The notes under the pieces were generated by a model that was not told where the DNA came from, made no database searches, and was given only the letters and a program-made list of their open reading frames with translations. From positions 1 to 64,000 of the forward strand of contig JAEENL010000141.1 of assembly GCA_016283775.1 (NCBI GenBank): a stretch of 64,000 bases of DNA. The letters are read 5' to 3'. Shown here one piece after another: positions 43,375-52,791 of the stretch; positions within the stretch are counted from its first letter, which is position 1, and the number at the start of each line of letters is the position of its first letter. This DNA comes from Lachnospiraceae bacterium (lineage in GTDB: Bacteria > Bacillota > Clostridia > Lachnospirales > Lachnospiraceae). The translations under genes were made by a program, and so were the position numbers.

Positions 43375-43390
43375 TTGGAAACGTTTCCAA
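43375..43390 (+). promoter_or_regulatory. cre/LacI-type operator before GH53
   Basis: TTGGAAACGTTTCCAA is a perfect 16-bp palindrome with central CG and fits the CcpA cre consensus (TGNAANCGNNNNCA) as well as LacI-family sites. Downstream TGGACA (43398-43403), 17 bp, TAGAAT (43421-43426) resembles a promoter, but it would give a leader of only about ten bases before the GTG start, so the true start site may lie elsewhere. Confidence 0.6.
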
Positions 43391-43442
43391 AAAATTGTGG
43401 ACAAAGTTAACATATTGTGTTAGAATCGTGGAGGAAAAATTG

Positions 43443-45410
43443 GTGAAAGTTAATAAAATCTTGGCCACACTGGTCGCTTTTTCCCTTGTCCTGTCATTAT
43501 CCGCAGGGTGCGGCAAGGCAAAGTCGGAAGTAGGAAAGATGCCTTCCGACACGCTGTATGTCGAAAAGGTGGAAAATCTGCCCGACGATTTCATCATGGG
43601 AATGGACGCGTCGAGCGTTATCTCCCTTGAAAACGGCGGAGTGAAATATTACGACTTCGACGGGAACGAGCAGGATGTGTTCAAAACGCTTGCTCAGTCC
43701 GGTATCAACTATATCCGTGTAAGAGTGTGGAACGATCCGCACGATGCTGACGGAAACGGTTACGGCGGCGGAAACTGTGACATAGACACTGCGGTCGAGA
43801 TAGGAAAACGCGCCACAAAGTACGGACTTAAGCTTCTTGTAAATTTCCACTATTCCGATTTTTGGGCGGATCCCTCAAAGCAGATGTGCCCCAAGGCCTG
43901 GAAGGGCATGGAGATAGAAGAAAAGACCAAAGCCTGCTATGAGTACACTCTTGAGTGCCTCACCAAGCTCAAAAAAGCCGGTGTGGACGTCGGGATGGTA
44001 CAGGTGGGAAATGAGACAAACGGCGCAATGGCCGGCGAAAAGATCTGGATGAACATCTATTATCTGATGGACGCCGGAAGCCGAGCCACCCGCGAAGTTT
44101 TCCCGAAAGCACTGGTAGCGGTGCATTTCACCAATCCGGAAAAAGTAACGAACATCGCAGACTATGCAAAAAAGCTGAACTATTACAATCTTGACTATGA
44201 TGTTTTTGCATCGTCCTACTATCCTTACTGGCACGGCACTCTCGAAAACCTTTCCAAGGTCCTTACGAATGTTGCCGAGACCTACGGCAAAAAGGTGATG
44301 GTCGCGGAGACCTCCTACGCGTTTACCGTTGTGGACAGCGATCACTACGGAAACACGATCTCAGGTGACGCATCCGTTACAAAGAACTATCCCTACACAG
44401 TTCAGGGACAGGCAAACTGCGTAAGAGACGTCGTTGACACCATTGTAAACAAGACAACAAACGGCATCGGCGTGTTTTACTGGGAAGGCACCTGGATATC
44501 CTCAGGCGGCTCCTCATATGATGAAAACAAGGCACTTTGGGAAAAATACGGCTCAGGCTGGGCTTCGAGCTACGCAAAAGAGTACGACCCGAACGATGCC
44601 GGAAAATATTTCGGCGGCTGCGCTGTAGACAATCAGGCATTCTTTGACCCGACAGGTCATCCCATAGAGTCACTCAAAGTGTTCGGCCTCATGAAAGACG
44701 GAAACAAAGTCGATCTCAAGGCTGATGCCGTGGAAGACACAAATCTCATCATCGACCTCAACGGTGAGATCACGCTTCCCACAGAAGTGAATGCCGTTAT
44801 GCTTGACAATTCCAAGAGCGTTATTCCGGTTGAATGGAAAAACGTTGATATAGACAAAATGAAGTCCGGCGGTGTTGCGAAATATGACATTGTCGGCACG
44901 GCCGGCGGAATGGACGCCCACTGCTATGTTTCCATGGTGGAGTTCAATTTCCTCAAGAATTACAGTTTTGAAGACGCCGACGAAGCACCGTGGAAGGCAA
45001 AAGCCAACAAAGCCATGGATGAGCTTAAGGTCGAAGACAAAGCGACCGATTCCCTCACAGGCACAAAGCACTATCATTTCTGGAGCGGAAATCCGAACAC
45101 CGTCGACTTTGACCTCTGGCAGGAAATCAGCGACCTGCCGTCCGGAACCTACAGATTTGCGATATCCACCATGGGCGGAGACTGCGGAACGCAGAACAAT
45201 TACGCCTATGTAAAGATAAACGGCGAGATTGTCGCCAAAAGCGAAGCCATTTTCACAAGTTACAACGAGTGGCATGACAGCATCATAGACAGCTTCAGTT
45301 ACAACGCGGGCGACACCCTGGAAGTCGGCATTCACGTGGAATGCGCGGGCGAAGGAAACGGCGCGTGGGGCAAGATCGACGATGCGCTTTTGAATTCCGT
45401 ATCTAAGTAG
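43443..45410 (+). CDS. Arabinogalactan endo-beta-1,4-galactanase (GH53), lipoprotein
   Basis: A 655-residue lipoprotein: signal ending LSLSAGC, then the GH53 catalytic barrel starting at FIMGMDASSVISLE. Acid/base Glu191 (VGNETNG) and nucleophile Glu289 (VAETSYAF). A bacterial Ig-like domain (about 415-495) and a C-terminal jelly-roll module (about 500-655, LKNYSFEDADEAPWK) follow; the latter resembles galactan-binding CBM61 but this is not certain. GTG 43443 is taken as the start because GGAGG is eight bases upstream. It cleaves beta-1,4-galactan at the cell surface. Followed after 21 bp by the amylase gene. Confidence 0.9.
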   Translation: MKVNKILATLVAFSLVLSLSAGCGKAKSEVGKMPSDTLYVEKVENLPDDFIMGMDASSVISLENGGVKYYDFDGNEQDVFKTLAQSGINYIRVRVWNDPHDADGNGYGGGNCDIDTAVEIGKRATKYGLKLLVNFHYSDFWADPSKQMCPKAWKGMEIEEKTKACYEYTLECLTKLKKAGVDVGMVQVGNETNGAMAGEKIWMNIYYLMDAGSRATREVFPKALVAVHFTNPEKVTNIADYAKKLNYYNLDYDVFASSYYPYWHGTLENLSKVLTNVAETYGKKVMVAETSYAFTVVDSDHYGNTISGDASVTKNYPYTVQGQANCVRDVVDTIVNKTTNGIGVFYWEGTWISSGGSSYDENKALWEKYGSGWASSYAKEYDPNDAGKYFGGCAVDNQAFFDPTGHPIESLKVFGLMKDGNKVDLKADAVEDTNLIIDLNGEITLPTEVNAVMLDNSKSVIPVEWKNVDIDKMKSGGVAKYDIVGTAGGMDAHCYVSMVEFNFLKNYSFEDADEAPWKAKANKAMDELKVEDKATDSLTGTKHYHFWSGNPNTVDFDLWQEISDLPSGTYRFAISTMGGDCGTQNNYAYVKINGEIVAKSEAIFTSYNEWHDSIIDSFSYNAGDTLEVGIHVECAGEGNGAWGKIDDALLNSVSK

Positions 45411-45431
45411 AGTTTAAGGAGGGGACGACTG

Positions 45432-47045
45432 ATGTACCGGGTATCGATAAAAAAGACCGCTTCATTGCTGATAACGTCCTTTATCCTTTTATCATCTTCC
45501 GTCCTCGGAGGATGCGGAAAAAAAACAGTCGACCCGGTCGACGACAATTACAGGGTTTTTTATGAGATCTTTGTCGGATCGTTCTCGGATTCAAACGGGG
45601 ACGGCGTGGGAGATATCCGCGGCATCATAAACCGCATGGATTATCTGAACGACGGCGACATAAACTCGGGAAAAAGCCTTGGGATCCAGGGCATCTGGCT
45701 TTCCCCGATCCTTGCTTCCCATTCCTATCACAAGTACGATGTCACGAACTACTACAAAATAGACCAGAAATTCGGAACAGACGATGACCTTAAGGAACTT
45801 TTAAAGATCTGCGACGAAAGAAATGTCAAGGTCATAATGGATCTGGTGCTCAATCACACCGCATCCGACAACCTCTGGTTTTCAAAGTTCACGAGCGCTC
45901 ATAAGAGCGGTGACACATCAAATGAATATTACGATTTTTACAGCTGGGCAAAAAAAGACGAGATCCCCGGAGGGCGCACCTTCAGGCAGATACCGGGTTG
46001 CACCGATCAGTATTATGAATGCAATTTCTCAACGGACATGCCCGAGCTCAACTTTGACAATACCGCAGTACGTCAGGCGGTACTCGATCTTGCGAAATAC
46101 TGGATCGATATGGGAATAGACGGATTCAGGTTTGATGCCGTGAAGTACGTTTATTACGGCGACACGGTAAATTCCGTGAAATTCTGGGACTGGTTCATGA
46201 AAGAACTCCGCGCCTACGACCCTGATATCTACTGCGTCGGAGAGTGCTGGTCGGGAGATGCCGAGACACTGGAATATGTAAAAGCGGTCAATTGCTTCAA
46301 CTTCCAGATCGCGCAGGCTGAAGGCTTTACCGCAAATGCGGTAAAAAAGAGCAGCGCTGTATCGGTTTTCACAAACTATGTCGAGACCTATCAGGACAAG
46401 GTGCAGGCAGCATCTCCCGAATACGGGATGCCGGTCGCGTTCCTTTCAAACCATGACATGGACCGCTCTGCGGGATACATGATGCTCGCAAACCAGTGGC
46501 CACAGATGGCTGCAAACCTCTACATACTGAGTCCGGGATCGCCTTTCATCTATTATGGTGAAGAGATCGCGGCAAAGGGCACCAGAGGCGGCGCGATGAC
46601 CGACGCCAACAGACGCCTTGCAATGAACTGGGGCGACGGAGACACAGTAAAAGACCCTGTCGGCGCGGATTATCCATATTCCAAGCAGACAAACGGCACG
46701 GTAAAGGAACAGCTTGAAAACGAGGGCAGCCTTTTACACTACTACGAAAAGCTCATCTCATTAAGGGTAAAATATCCTGAGATAGCACGGGGTGACTACA
46801 AGTCGCTCACATACAGCAAAAACACCTTCGGCGGATTTGAGATATTTTACGAAGGAGATATCACCTGGCTTTTCCACAACACAAACGACACAGAGACCAC
46901 GGTGGACCTTAGCGAATGCAGCGCATTTACGGCAAAGGACGTGAAGGTCATGGATTTTATAGGCCAGGGAACGGCATCGATCTCGGGAACGGAGCTCACG
47001 ATAGGCCCGAGGACAAGCGTCATCGTAAAGAAGACGGACAAATGA
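45432..47045 (+). CDS. Alpha-amylase family GH13 lipoprotein
   Basis: A 537-residue surface lipoprotein (lipobox LGGC, about residue 28). GH13 barrel with nucleophile Asp235 (GFRFDAVK), acid/base Glu271 (VGECWSG) and transition-state stabiliser Asp342 (LSNHDMDR). The N-terminal YEIFVGSFSDSNGDGVGDIRGI is typical of GH13 enzymes that act on short alpha-glucans (oligo-1,6-glucosidase/neopullulanase-like or maltogenic). The exact specificity is not readable. GGAGGGG precedes ATG 45432. Confidence 0.9.
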   Translation: MYRVSIKKTASLLITSFILLSSSVLGGCGKKTVDPVDDNYRVFYEIFVGSFSDSNGDGVGDIRGIINRMDYLNDGDINSGKSLGIQGIWLSPILASHSYHKYDVTNYYKIDQKFGTDDDLKELLKICDERNVKVIMDLVLNHTASDNLWFSKFTSAHKSGDTSNEYYDFYSWAKKDEIPGGRTFRQIPGCTDQYYECNFSTDMPELNFDNTAVRQAVLDLAKYWIDMGIDGFRFDAVKYVYYGDTVNSVKFWDWFMKELRAYDPDIYCVGECWSGDAETLEYVKAVNCFNFQIAQAEGFTANAVKKSSAVSVFTNYVETYQDKVQAASPEYGMPVAFLSNHDMDRSAGYMMLANQWPQMAANLYILSPGSPFIYYGEEIAAKGTRGGAMTDANRRLAMNWGDGDTVKDPVGADYPYSKQTNGTVKEQLENEGSLLHYYEKLISLRVKYPEIARGDYKSLTYSKNTFGGFEIFYEGDITWLFHNTNDTETTVDLSECSAFTAKDVKVMDFIGQGTASISGTELTIGPRTSVIVKKTDK

Positions 47046-47095
47046 GTTATTAAAGCGGATAGCCCGCTTTAAAATAAAAAAGAGGAGAGAAAAAT

Positions 47096-48928
47096 ATGAA
47101 GAAAAGAATCACAAGACTTTTCGCATTTGCCATGGCTCTTGTTATGGTAGTCGCTCTTGCGGCATGCGGAAAGAAAAAAGACGAAACCGACAACGGCGGA
47201 AAGACCGATCTTAATGCTCTTGCAGGCGATTACAACATCGTCGTATGGGTATCGGAGTCCGCAGGCGTTACCGATCTTACCGACACTCAGATCAAGAGAT
47301 TCTGCGAAGAGAATCCCGGGATCAAGATCAATGCCCGTATCGAGGGTATCACAGAGGCTGAGTCCGCATCCCAGATGATCACATCTGTTGAGGACGGCGC
47401 AGATCTCTATTGCTTCGCACAGGACCAGCTTGTTCGTCTTGTTCAGGCAGGCGCACTTGCAAAGCTTGGTGAGGCTACACAGAAGACAGTTACCGAGCTC
47501 AATGACAAGACATCCGTACAGGCAGCCACAGTTGGCGATGTTATGTACTGCTATCCTCTTACTTCGGATAACGGTTACTATATGTACTATGACAAGAGCG
47601 TCATCCCTGCAGAGCACCTTGATTCCCTTGAGGACATCATTGCAGACTGCGAGAAGGCAGGAAAGATGTTCTCCATGGAGCTTACAACCTCCGCTTGGTA
47701 CAACGCAGCATTCTTCTTCGCTACCGGTTGCGTATCTGAATGGCAGATCGGCAGCGACGGCCAGTTCACAGGCGTTAACGACACATTCAACTCCGACAAC
47801 GGTGTTATCGCATTAAAGGGAATGCAGAAGCTTCTCAAGTCCCCCAGCTTCAACTCTTCTTCCGCAGGTGCTGACTTTGCTGCAGCTGTTCCTTCGGCAG
47901 TAGTTGTTTCCGGTACATGGGCAAGCTCCGCAGTTAAGGAAGCTCTTGGCGAGAACTATGCAGCTACCGATCTTCCTTCCTTCACAGTAGACGGAAAGAG
48001 CTATCACCTTGGTTCATTCTCAGGCTGCAAGCTCATCGGTGTTAAGCCCCAGACAGACGCAAAGAAGGCAGCAGTCCTTCAGCAGCTTGCTCTTTACCTC
48101 TCCAACGAGAAGTGCCAGCTTGAGAGATTCGACCTTGTAGGTTGGGGTCCTTCAAACCTCGGCGCACAGAAGAACGATGCCGTTCAGTCCGATATCGCTC
48201 TTGCAGCTCTTGCAAAGCAGGCTGAGTATGCTATCCCTCAGGGCCAGATCCACGGTTCATGGTGGGATATCGCAAAGGTTTATGCAGTATCCGCTCAGAC
48301 AGCAAACACAGACGCAGAACTTAAGGATGCTCTTCAGACATATCAGGATACCATCAACGGTCTCTTCGCTATGAGCGTTGACGAGAAGGAAGCTTGGTCT
48401 GTTATCGGTTCCATGAACGGTGACGGCTGGGCAAATGATATCCCCATGGTTTGCGATTCACAGGGCGTATGGCATTCAGATGTCATCAACTTCAAGGCAG
48501 GCGATGAGTTCAAGGCACGTCAGGGCAAGAGCTGGGATGTAAACATCGGTTCCGACGGCGCTCTCAACGGACCTAACTTCACCATCACAGAGGATGGCCC
48601 CGGATTCGTTAAGTTCACATTTGACAAGGCAAGCACAACAGGTACCCTTACCATCGAGAAGACCTCCGATATCTATGGTTTCACCATCATCGGTTCCATC
48701 AACGGTGACGGCTGGTCCATCGACCTTCCCATGGAGATCCAGGCTGACGGTTCATGGCTTACCACAGAAGCATACAACCTCAATGCAGGTGATGAGTTCA
48801 AGGCTCGTCAGGGCAAGAACTGGGATGTTAACTATGGTGTAAACGGTGAAAACTACAAGGTTGAGACTGCAGGCACATACTTCATCAAGCTTACAGCAGA
48901 CAAGACCATCGAGCTTATCGCAAAGTGA
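47096..48928 (+). CDS. Maltose-type solute-binding lipoprotein fused to two SusE/SusF-like modules
   Basis: A 610-residue lipoprotein (lipobox ALAACGKK). Residues about 40-425 are a MalE/GanS-type sugar-binding protein. The C-terminus holds two tandem ~85-residue modules, 434-522 and 527-610, each with the pattern IGSxNGDGW...GDEFKARQGKxWDVNxG, resembling the carbohydrate-binding modules of SusE/SusF and amylase X25 domains. Codons are strongly biased to GCA/GCT, CTT and ATC, unlike the neighbours, as expected for a very highly expressed gene. Followed by a strong terminator before the permease genes, which would keep this protein in excess over the permeases. Confidence 0.87.
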   Translation: MKKRITRLFAFAMALVMVVALAACGKKKDETDNGGKTDLNALAGDYNIVVWVSESAGVTDLTDTQIKRFCEENPGIKINARIEGITEAESASQMITSVEDGADLYCFAQDQLVRLVQAGALAKLGEATQKTVTELNDKTSVQAATVGDVMYCYPLTSDNGYYMYYDKSVIPAEHLDSLEDIIADCEKAGKMFSMELTTSAWYNAAFFFATGCVSEWQIGSDGQFTGVNDTFNSDNGVIALKGMQKLLKSPSFNSSSAGADFAAAVPSAVVVSGTWASSAVKEALGENYAATDLPSFTVDGKSYHLGSFSGCKLIGVKPQTDAKKAAVLQQLALYLSNEKCQLERFDLVGWGPSNLGAQKNDAVQSDIALAALAKQAEYAIPQGQIHGSWWDIAKVYAVSAQTANTDAELKDALQTYQDTINGLFAMSVDEKEAWSVIGSMNGDGWANDIPMVCDSQGVWHSDVINFKAGDEFKARQGKSWDVNIGSDGALNGPNFTITEDGPGFVKFTFDKASTTGTLTIEKTSDIYGFTIIGSINGDGWSIDLPMEIQADGSWLTTEAYNLNAGDEFKARQGKNWDVNYGVNGENYKVETAGTYFIKLTADKTIELIAK

Positions 48929-48973
48929 TCATCTTTACAGCAGAATAGCAACACCTTAAACAGGCTTACTGAG

Positions 48974-49007
48974 CCGCGCGGGAGGTCAGCCTCCTGCGCG
49001 GTTTTTT
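48974..49007 (+). terminator. Strong intergenic terminator between binding protein and permeases
   Basis: CCGCGCGGGAGG/CCTCCTGCGCGG (48974-48985 with 48990-49001), four-base loop, T6. Expected to let only part of the transcripts read into the permease genes. Confidence 0.93.
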
Positions 49008-49030
49008 AAAAAGAGAAGGGCTTTGGGCTT

Positions 49031-50551
49031 ATGAAAAGATTAACCACATCGGAATATATAAGACTTAATTTCTTTCAAAAGATCCTGTACAAGCTTGCCT
49101 GCTTCTTTGCCGCGGTATTCAAGCTTTTTGCGGATATAGGAAAAGGCATTGGAAAAGGCGTAAAAGGCCTTTTTAAAGGTATCGGAAAAGATCTTAAGGA
49201 TTTTGCCACCATCTTTGCAAAAGGATCCTGGCGCACAAAAGTGTCCTATTTCATTTTCGGCTTTGGAAATCTTGCATGCGGGCAGATAGTGAGGGGCCTG
49301 CTTTTCCTGCTTTTCCAGGTCGCATTCATCGGCTATACCTTTACCATAGGTGCCGGATGGATGGCTAAGCTTGACAATCTCGGAGACATAGGAGCACATG
49401 AGGAATACAGCCCGATCTATGACGCATATGTGCGTGTGGACGGCGACGATTCGTTCAAGATCATGCTTTACGGCGTGCTCTCGCTTATCCTGTGTCTTGT
49501 TTTCATATTCGTTTGGCGCATGAGCTTCCATCAGAGCTACGAAAACGATCAGCTCCTTGCAAAAGGCAAAAAGGTGCCCAAGTTCAAGGATGACTTAAGA
49601 GAGATCGTTGACGCCAAGTTCCACAAGACTCTGCTTACGGTCCCGATCATCGGAATCTCCATGTTCACGGTGTTCCCGACGCTGTTCATGGTTCTTGTGG
49701 CATTTACAAACTATGACGGCGCGCATGACGGCTATTCCAACCTTTACACCTGGAGAGGCTGGCAGAATTTTGCGGAGTTGTTCAATACGACCTCGTCAAA
49801 TCTCGGCTATGCTTTCAAGCATATCCTCGGATGGACGCTGGTATGGGCGGTTTTTGCCACATTTTCCAACTATTTCCTGGGAATGCTGCTCGCCATCCTC
49901 ATCAACAAAAAGGGCATAAAGCTCAAAAAACTGTGGAGAGGCATTTTCGTTATGACGATAGCCATCCCGCAGTTCATTTCACTTCTCTATATGTCAAAGC
50001 TTTTTGCCAAGAACGGACTTATCAACGCATTCCTCATCAAGATGGGATTTTTGTCGGTTCCTTTTGATTTCTGGGCGAATACGATGGCGTCAAGGATATT
50101 GCTGATCGTGATTAATATCTGGATCGGTGTTCCTTATCTCATGCTTATCGCGACCGGTATCCTCATGAACATCCCCGAGGACCTTTACGAATCCGCAAAG
50201 ATAGACGGCGCGAATCCCTGGCAGCAGTACACAAAGATCACGCTTCCCTACATGCTCTTCATCACGGGGCCGTATCTTCTCACAAGTTTCATAGGAAACA
50301 TCAACAACTTCAACGTTGTTTACCTGCTCGGAGGCGGCGCGGTACCCAATCCCAAGCTTCTTACATCAGGCGGAACGGCCAGCGACGTAGACCTTCTGAT
50401 AACCTGGCTGTTCAAGATAACAACGGGAACGGAGAGCAATTACAAGCTGGCTTCGGTCATCGGTATCATGATCTTCATAGTGGTTTCCATTATTTCCGTC
50501 ATCGGCTTCAATGCGATGCCATCTACCAAGAATGAGGAGGATTTCCAATGA
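49031..50551 (+). CDS. Sugar ABC transporter permease (MalF/GanP-like)
   Basis: A 506-residue permease with about eight membrane segments and the EAA coupling motif EDLYESAKIDGANPWQQYTKITLPYM near residue 385. The N-terminus (residues 25-60) is a repetitive amphipathic Gly-Ile-Gly-Lys stretch. The MalF family includes carriers for maltodextrins and for galactan oligosaccharides. Overlaps the next gene by four bases (ATGA). Confidence 0.9.
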   Translation: MKRLTTSEYIRLNFFQKILYKLACFFAAVFKLFADIGKGIGKGVKGLFKGIGKDLKDFATIFAKGSWRTKVSYFIFGFGNLACGQIVRGLLFLLFQVAFIGYTFTIGAGWMAKLDNLGDIGAHEEYSPIYDAYVRVDGDDSFKIMLYGVLSLILCLVFIFVWRMSFHQSYENDQLLAKGKKVPKFKDDLREIVDAKFHKTLLTVPIIGISMFTVFPTLFMVLVAFTNYDGAHDGYSNLYTWRGWQNFAELFNTTSSNLGYAFKHILGWTLVWAVFATFSNYFLGMLLAILINKKGIKLKKLWRGIFVMTIAIPQFISLLYMSKLFAKNGLINAFLIKMGFLSVPFDFWANTMASRILLIVINIWIGVPYLMLIATGILMNIPEDLYESAKIDGANPWQQYTKITLPYMLFITGPYLLTSFIGNINNFNVVYLLGGGAVPNPKLLTSGGTASDVDLLITWLFKITTGTESNYKLASVIGIMIFIVVSIISVIGFNAMPSTKNEEDFQ

Positions 50552-51423
50552 TGAGCACCTCCAGACAAAAAAGTTTAAAAACACATCAGAGAGTATCAAA
50601 CGTTTTTGCATATATTCTGCTTGTCGTGCTTTCGATAATATGGCTCACGCCCTTTGTGCTGATCGTATTTGAGTCGTTCCGCACGGAGACCACGATGCAG
50701 GTGGGCTATGTGATCCCCAAGGTGTGGGGCTTTGCAAACTACAAAACGCTGTTTGACAAAAACGCCATGGATTTCATCGTATGGTACAAGAACACATTCA
50801 TCATCGCTATCATCTGCGCTCCCATACAGACCTTCATGGTGCTCTGCATGAGCTACACACTTTCGAGAATGAGATTTAAGGGCAGAAAGTTCCTCATGAA
50901 CTTCATGCTGGTGCTTGGCATGTTCCCGGGCTTCCTTTCCATGATCATCTTAAAGAAGGTGCTTTCGGGCTGGAACATGATCGGCGCAAATTCCGTATAC
51001 GGACTTATCATCGTATACACCGCAAGCTCCGCGATGGGATATTATGTTTCCAAGGGCTTCTTTGACACCATCCCCAAGTCGCTTGACGAAGCGGCGCGTG
51101 TGGACGGTGCCACAAGAGCAAGGGTATTTTTAAACATCACGCTTCCCATGGCAAAGCCCATCGTTATCTATACGCTCCTCACAGCATTCATGGGCCCTTG
51201 GGGCGACTTCATGTTTGCAAAATATATCTGTAACAACACCTCGGCGGGCATGAACGTGGCTGTTGGTCTGCAGAACATGATAGCCACATCCGAAGGCCTC
51301 GCGGCCCACTATACGCAATTCTGCGCGGCGGGCGTGCTTGTAGCGATCCCTGTTACCATCCTGTTCATGTGCCTCCAGAAATACTATGTTGAAGGTGTTA
51401 CGGGCGGCGCTGTAAAGGGATGA
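50548..51423 (+). CDS. Sugar ABC transporter permease (MalG/GanQ-like)
   Basis: A 291-residue permease with six membrane segments and EAA motif KSLDEAARVDGATRARVFLNITLPMAKP. Forms a heterodimer with the preceding permease. No ATPase gene is in the window; a shared MsmX-type ATPase encoded elsewhere is usual in this group. Followed by a terminator. Confidence 0.92.
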   Translation: MMSTSRQKSLKTHQRVSNVFAYILLVVLSIIWLTPFVLIVFESFRTETTMQVGYVIPKVWGFANYKTLFDKNAMDFIVWYKNTFIIAIICAPIQTFMVLCMSYTLSRMRFKGRKFLMNFMLVLGMFPGFLSMIILKKVLSGWNMIGANSVYGLIIVYTASSAMGYYVSKGFFDTIPKSLDEAARVDGATRARVFLNITLPMAKPIVIYTLLTAFMGPWGDFMFAKYICNNTSAGMNVAVGLQNMIATSEGLAAHYTQFCAAGVLVAIPVTILFMCLQKYYVEGVTGGAVKG

Positions 51424-51471
51424 TGGAAGAATATTGTTTATTACAGGTTGAACAATAATACTCAAATAAAA

Positions 51472-51499
51472 ACACAGCACACGGTGTGCTGTGTTTTTT
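51472..51499. terminator. Bidirectional terminator
   Basis: ACACAGCACA/TGTGCTGTGT stem with three-base loop (51472-51494), T6 after it and A-rich sequence before it. Serves the permease operon and the convergent ATPase gene. Confidence 0.9.
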
Positions 51500-52573
51500 C
51501 TATCTTTGCAAAAGTGCATATTCCGCAAATCTTGGAAGTTTCAGTTTTAGGTATCCGTATTCTTTTCCGTCGACGATACCTTTGTCTATAAGGCGTTCAC
51601 GGTAAACGCTGAATTTTCCTGATTCCATTTCAAGTATTTCACGGATTTCGGAAACCTTGCCATCTACTGTGCTTGCCAAAGCGGAGACAACTTTACGTTC
51701 GGTTGGGGCAAGTTCAGACCAGATCTTATCATAAGCAAATTCAGCCAGATATTGGTCAAATTCAGACAGGAGGTCTTTTACTTCGACTTTGTTTTGTTTA
51801 CACAGAGCGTTCCAATATATATACCCGACGACCTGAAATGCAAAAGAGTAGCCTTTGGTGAGCCGGGCCAGTTCTTCGGCGGTTTCTGCGTCTACGCCAA
51901 GAACTCTTCCATACGTGTTTATTATTGATGAAATGTTCAGCGGCTCGAGTTCATGCTCTTTGGCACGATATAAGAATGTAAGGGATTTGTCGTTTTTGAT
52001 GGCTTTAATGTTTTCCTTTAACCCTGTCATAATGACATAGAGTTCATATCCTGCGCGCGCGTAGGCTGAGAGTGCATGAGAAAAACTTCCGATCTGACTG
52101 TTGTAGGTCACTTCGTCTATTGTGACTAGGACCCTTTTTTTGAATTTACCCAGTGCTTTCAGCATCATATCTACGGCGTCATATTCGTTTGAAGCCACAA
52201 AGTCCGGTTTTTTTACCGAAAGATTAATGCCAAGAATACTTATGTCCAGCTTGGCTTCAATAAATAACGCCCTAAGTCCCGGCTGTCTGCAGAGACCTCT
52301 TGCCAAAGCCTCGAGTATGTTTGCGGTTGGGTCGGGGATATCTACGGTTATCCAGTCTTTCTTTTCACGTATTATGTTGGATATTTCCGCCATAAGCACG
52401 GATTTTCCGGCTCCACGGACACCGGTCAGAAAATGGCACCTGAAAGTCGGAATATCTCGGTCAAGATCTCCTATAATATCGTTAATAAGAGCTTTCCGGG
52501 TGATGTATTGAGGCGGAATATAACTAAACTGCAGTGTGAACGGGTTTTCTGAGGCTAAGATATTTTTATTCAT
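51500..52573 (-). CDS. AAA ATPase with C-terminal winged helix
   Basis: A 357-residue STAND/ORC-like ATPase. Walker A GVRGAGKS (51-58), Walker B VLVTIDE (Asp153, Glu154). A helical region follows and the C-terminal ~80 residues (ELAPTERKVVSALAS, then FSVYRERLIDKGIVDGKEYGYLKLKLPRFAEYAL) form a winged helix. Such orphan ATPases are common in archaea and Clostridia, often in defence or mobile contexts; the role here is unknown. GGGAG lies seven bases before ATG 52573. The gene is single and its promoter is covered by three 29-bp-spaced operators. Confidence 0.75.
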   Translation of the reverse strand: MNKNILASENPFTLQFSYIPPQYITRKALINDIIGDLDRDIPTFRCHFLTGVRGAGKSVLMAEISNIIREKKDWITVDIPDPTANILEALARGLCRQPGLRALFIEAKLDISILGINLSVKKPDFVASNEYDAVDMMLKALGKFKKRVLVTIDEVTYNSQIGSFSHALSAYARAGYELYVIMTGLKENIKAIKNDKSLTFLYRAKEHELEPLNISSIINTYGRVLGVDAETAEELARLTKGYSFAFQVVGYIYWNALCKQNKVEVKDLLSEFDQYLAEFAYDKIWSELAPTERKVVSALASTVDGKVSEIREILEMESGKFSVYRERLIDKGIVDGKEYGYLKLKLPRFAEYALLQR

Positions 52574-52594
52574 TTCTTTACTCCCGATACATTT

Positions 52595-52680
52595 TGTTAT
52601 AACTTGTTATAGGTTTACAATTTTGTTATAACTTGTTATAAGTTCAAAATTATGTTATAACTTGTTATAGGTTTTGTCAA
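52595..52680 (-). promoter_or_regulatory. Promoter with three 17-bp operators at 29-bp spacing
   Basis: TGTTATAACTTGTTATA occurs at 52595-52611, 52624-52640 and 52653-52669, exactly 29 bp apart. Each copy is itself nearly palindromic. On the minus strand TTGACA (52675-52680), 17 bp, TAACAT (52652-52657): the third copy fills the spacer, the other two lie downstream of the start site. This is a strong repressor arrangement. Confidence 0.8.
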
Positions 52681-52698
52681 GAAGTAAAGAAGTATGTA

Positions 52699-52726
52699 TT
52701 GTCACAAGTATGAAAAATGATATAAT
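52699..52726 (+). promoter_or_regulatory. Promoter of the yfcE-like gene
   Basis: TTGTCA (52699-52704), 16-bp spacer, perfect TATAAT (52721-52726). Divergent from the operator-covered ATPase promoter, starting 19 bp beyond it. Confidence 0.7.
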
Positions 52727-52791
52727 TTGAGCTGGAATTGAATCGCGTTAACTGCGTGATTAAATGAAAAAATAGGGACGGTAAACAGAAA

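Noticed and set aside
52595-52669. Three short repeats with regular spacing, CRISPR-like at first sight
   Set aside because: Only three 17-bp units with 12-bp AT-rich gaps, palindromic and overlapping promoter boxes; better explained as operators. No cas genes.
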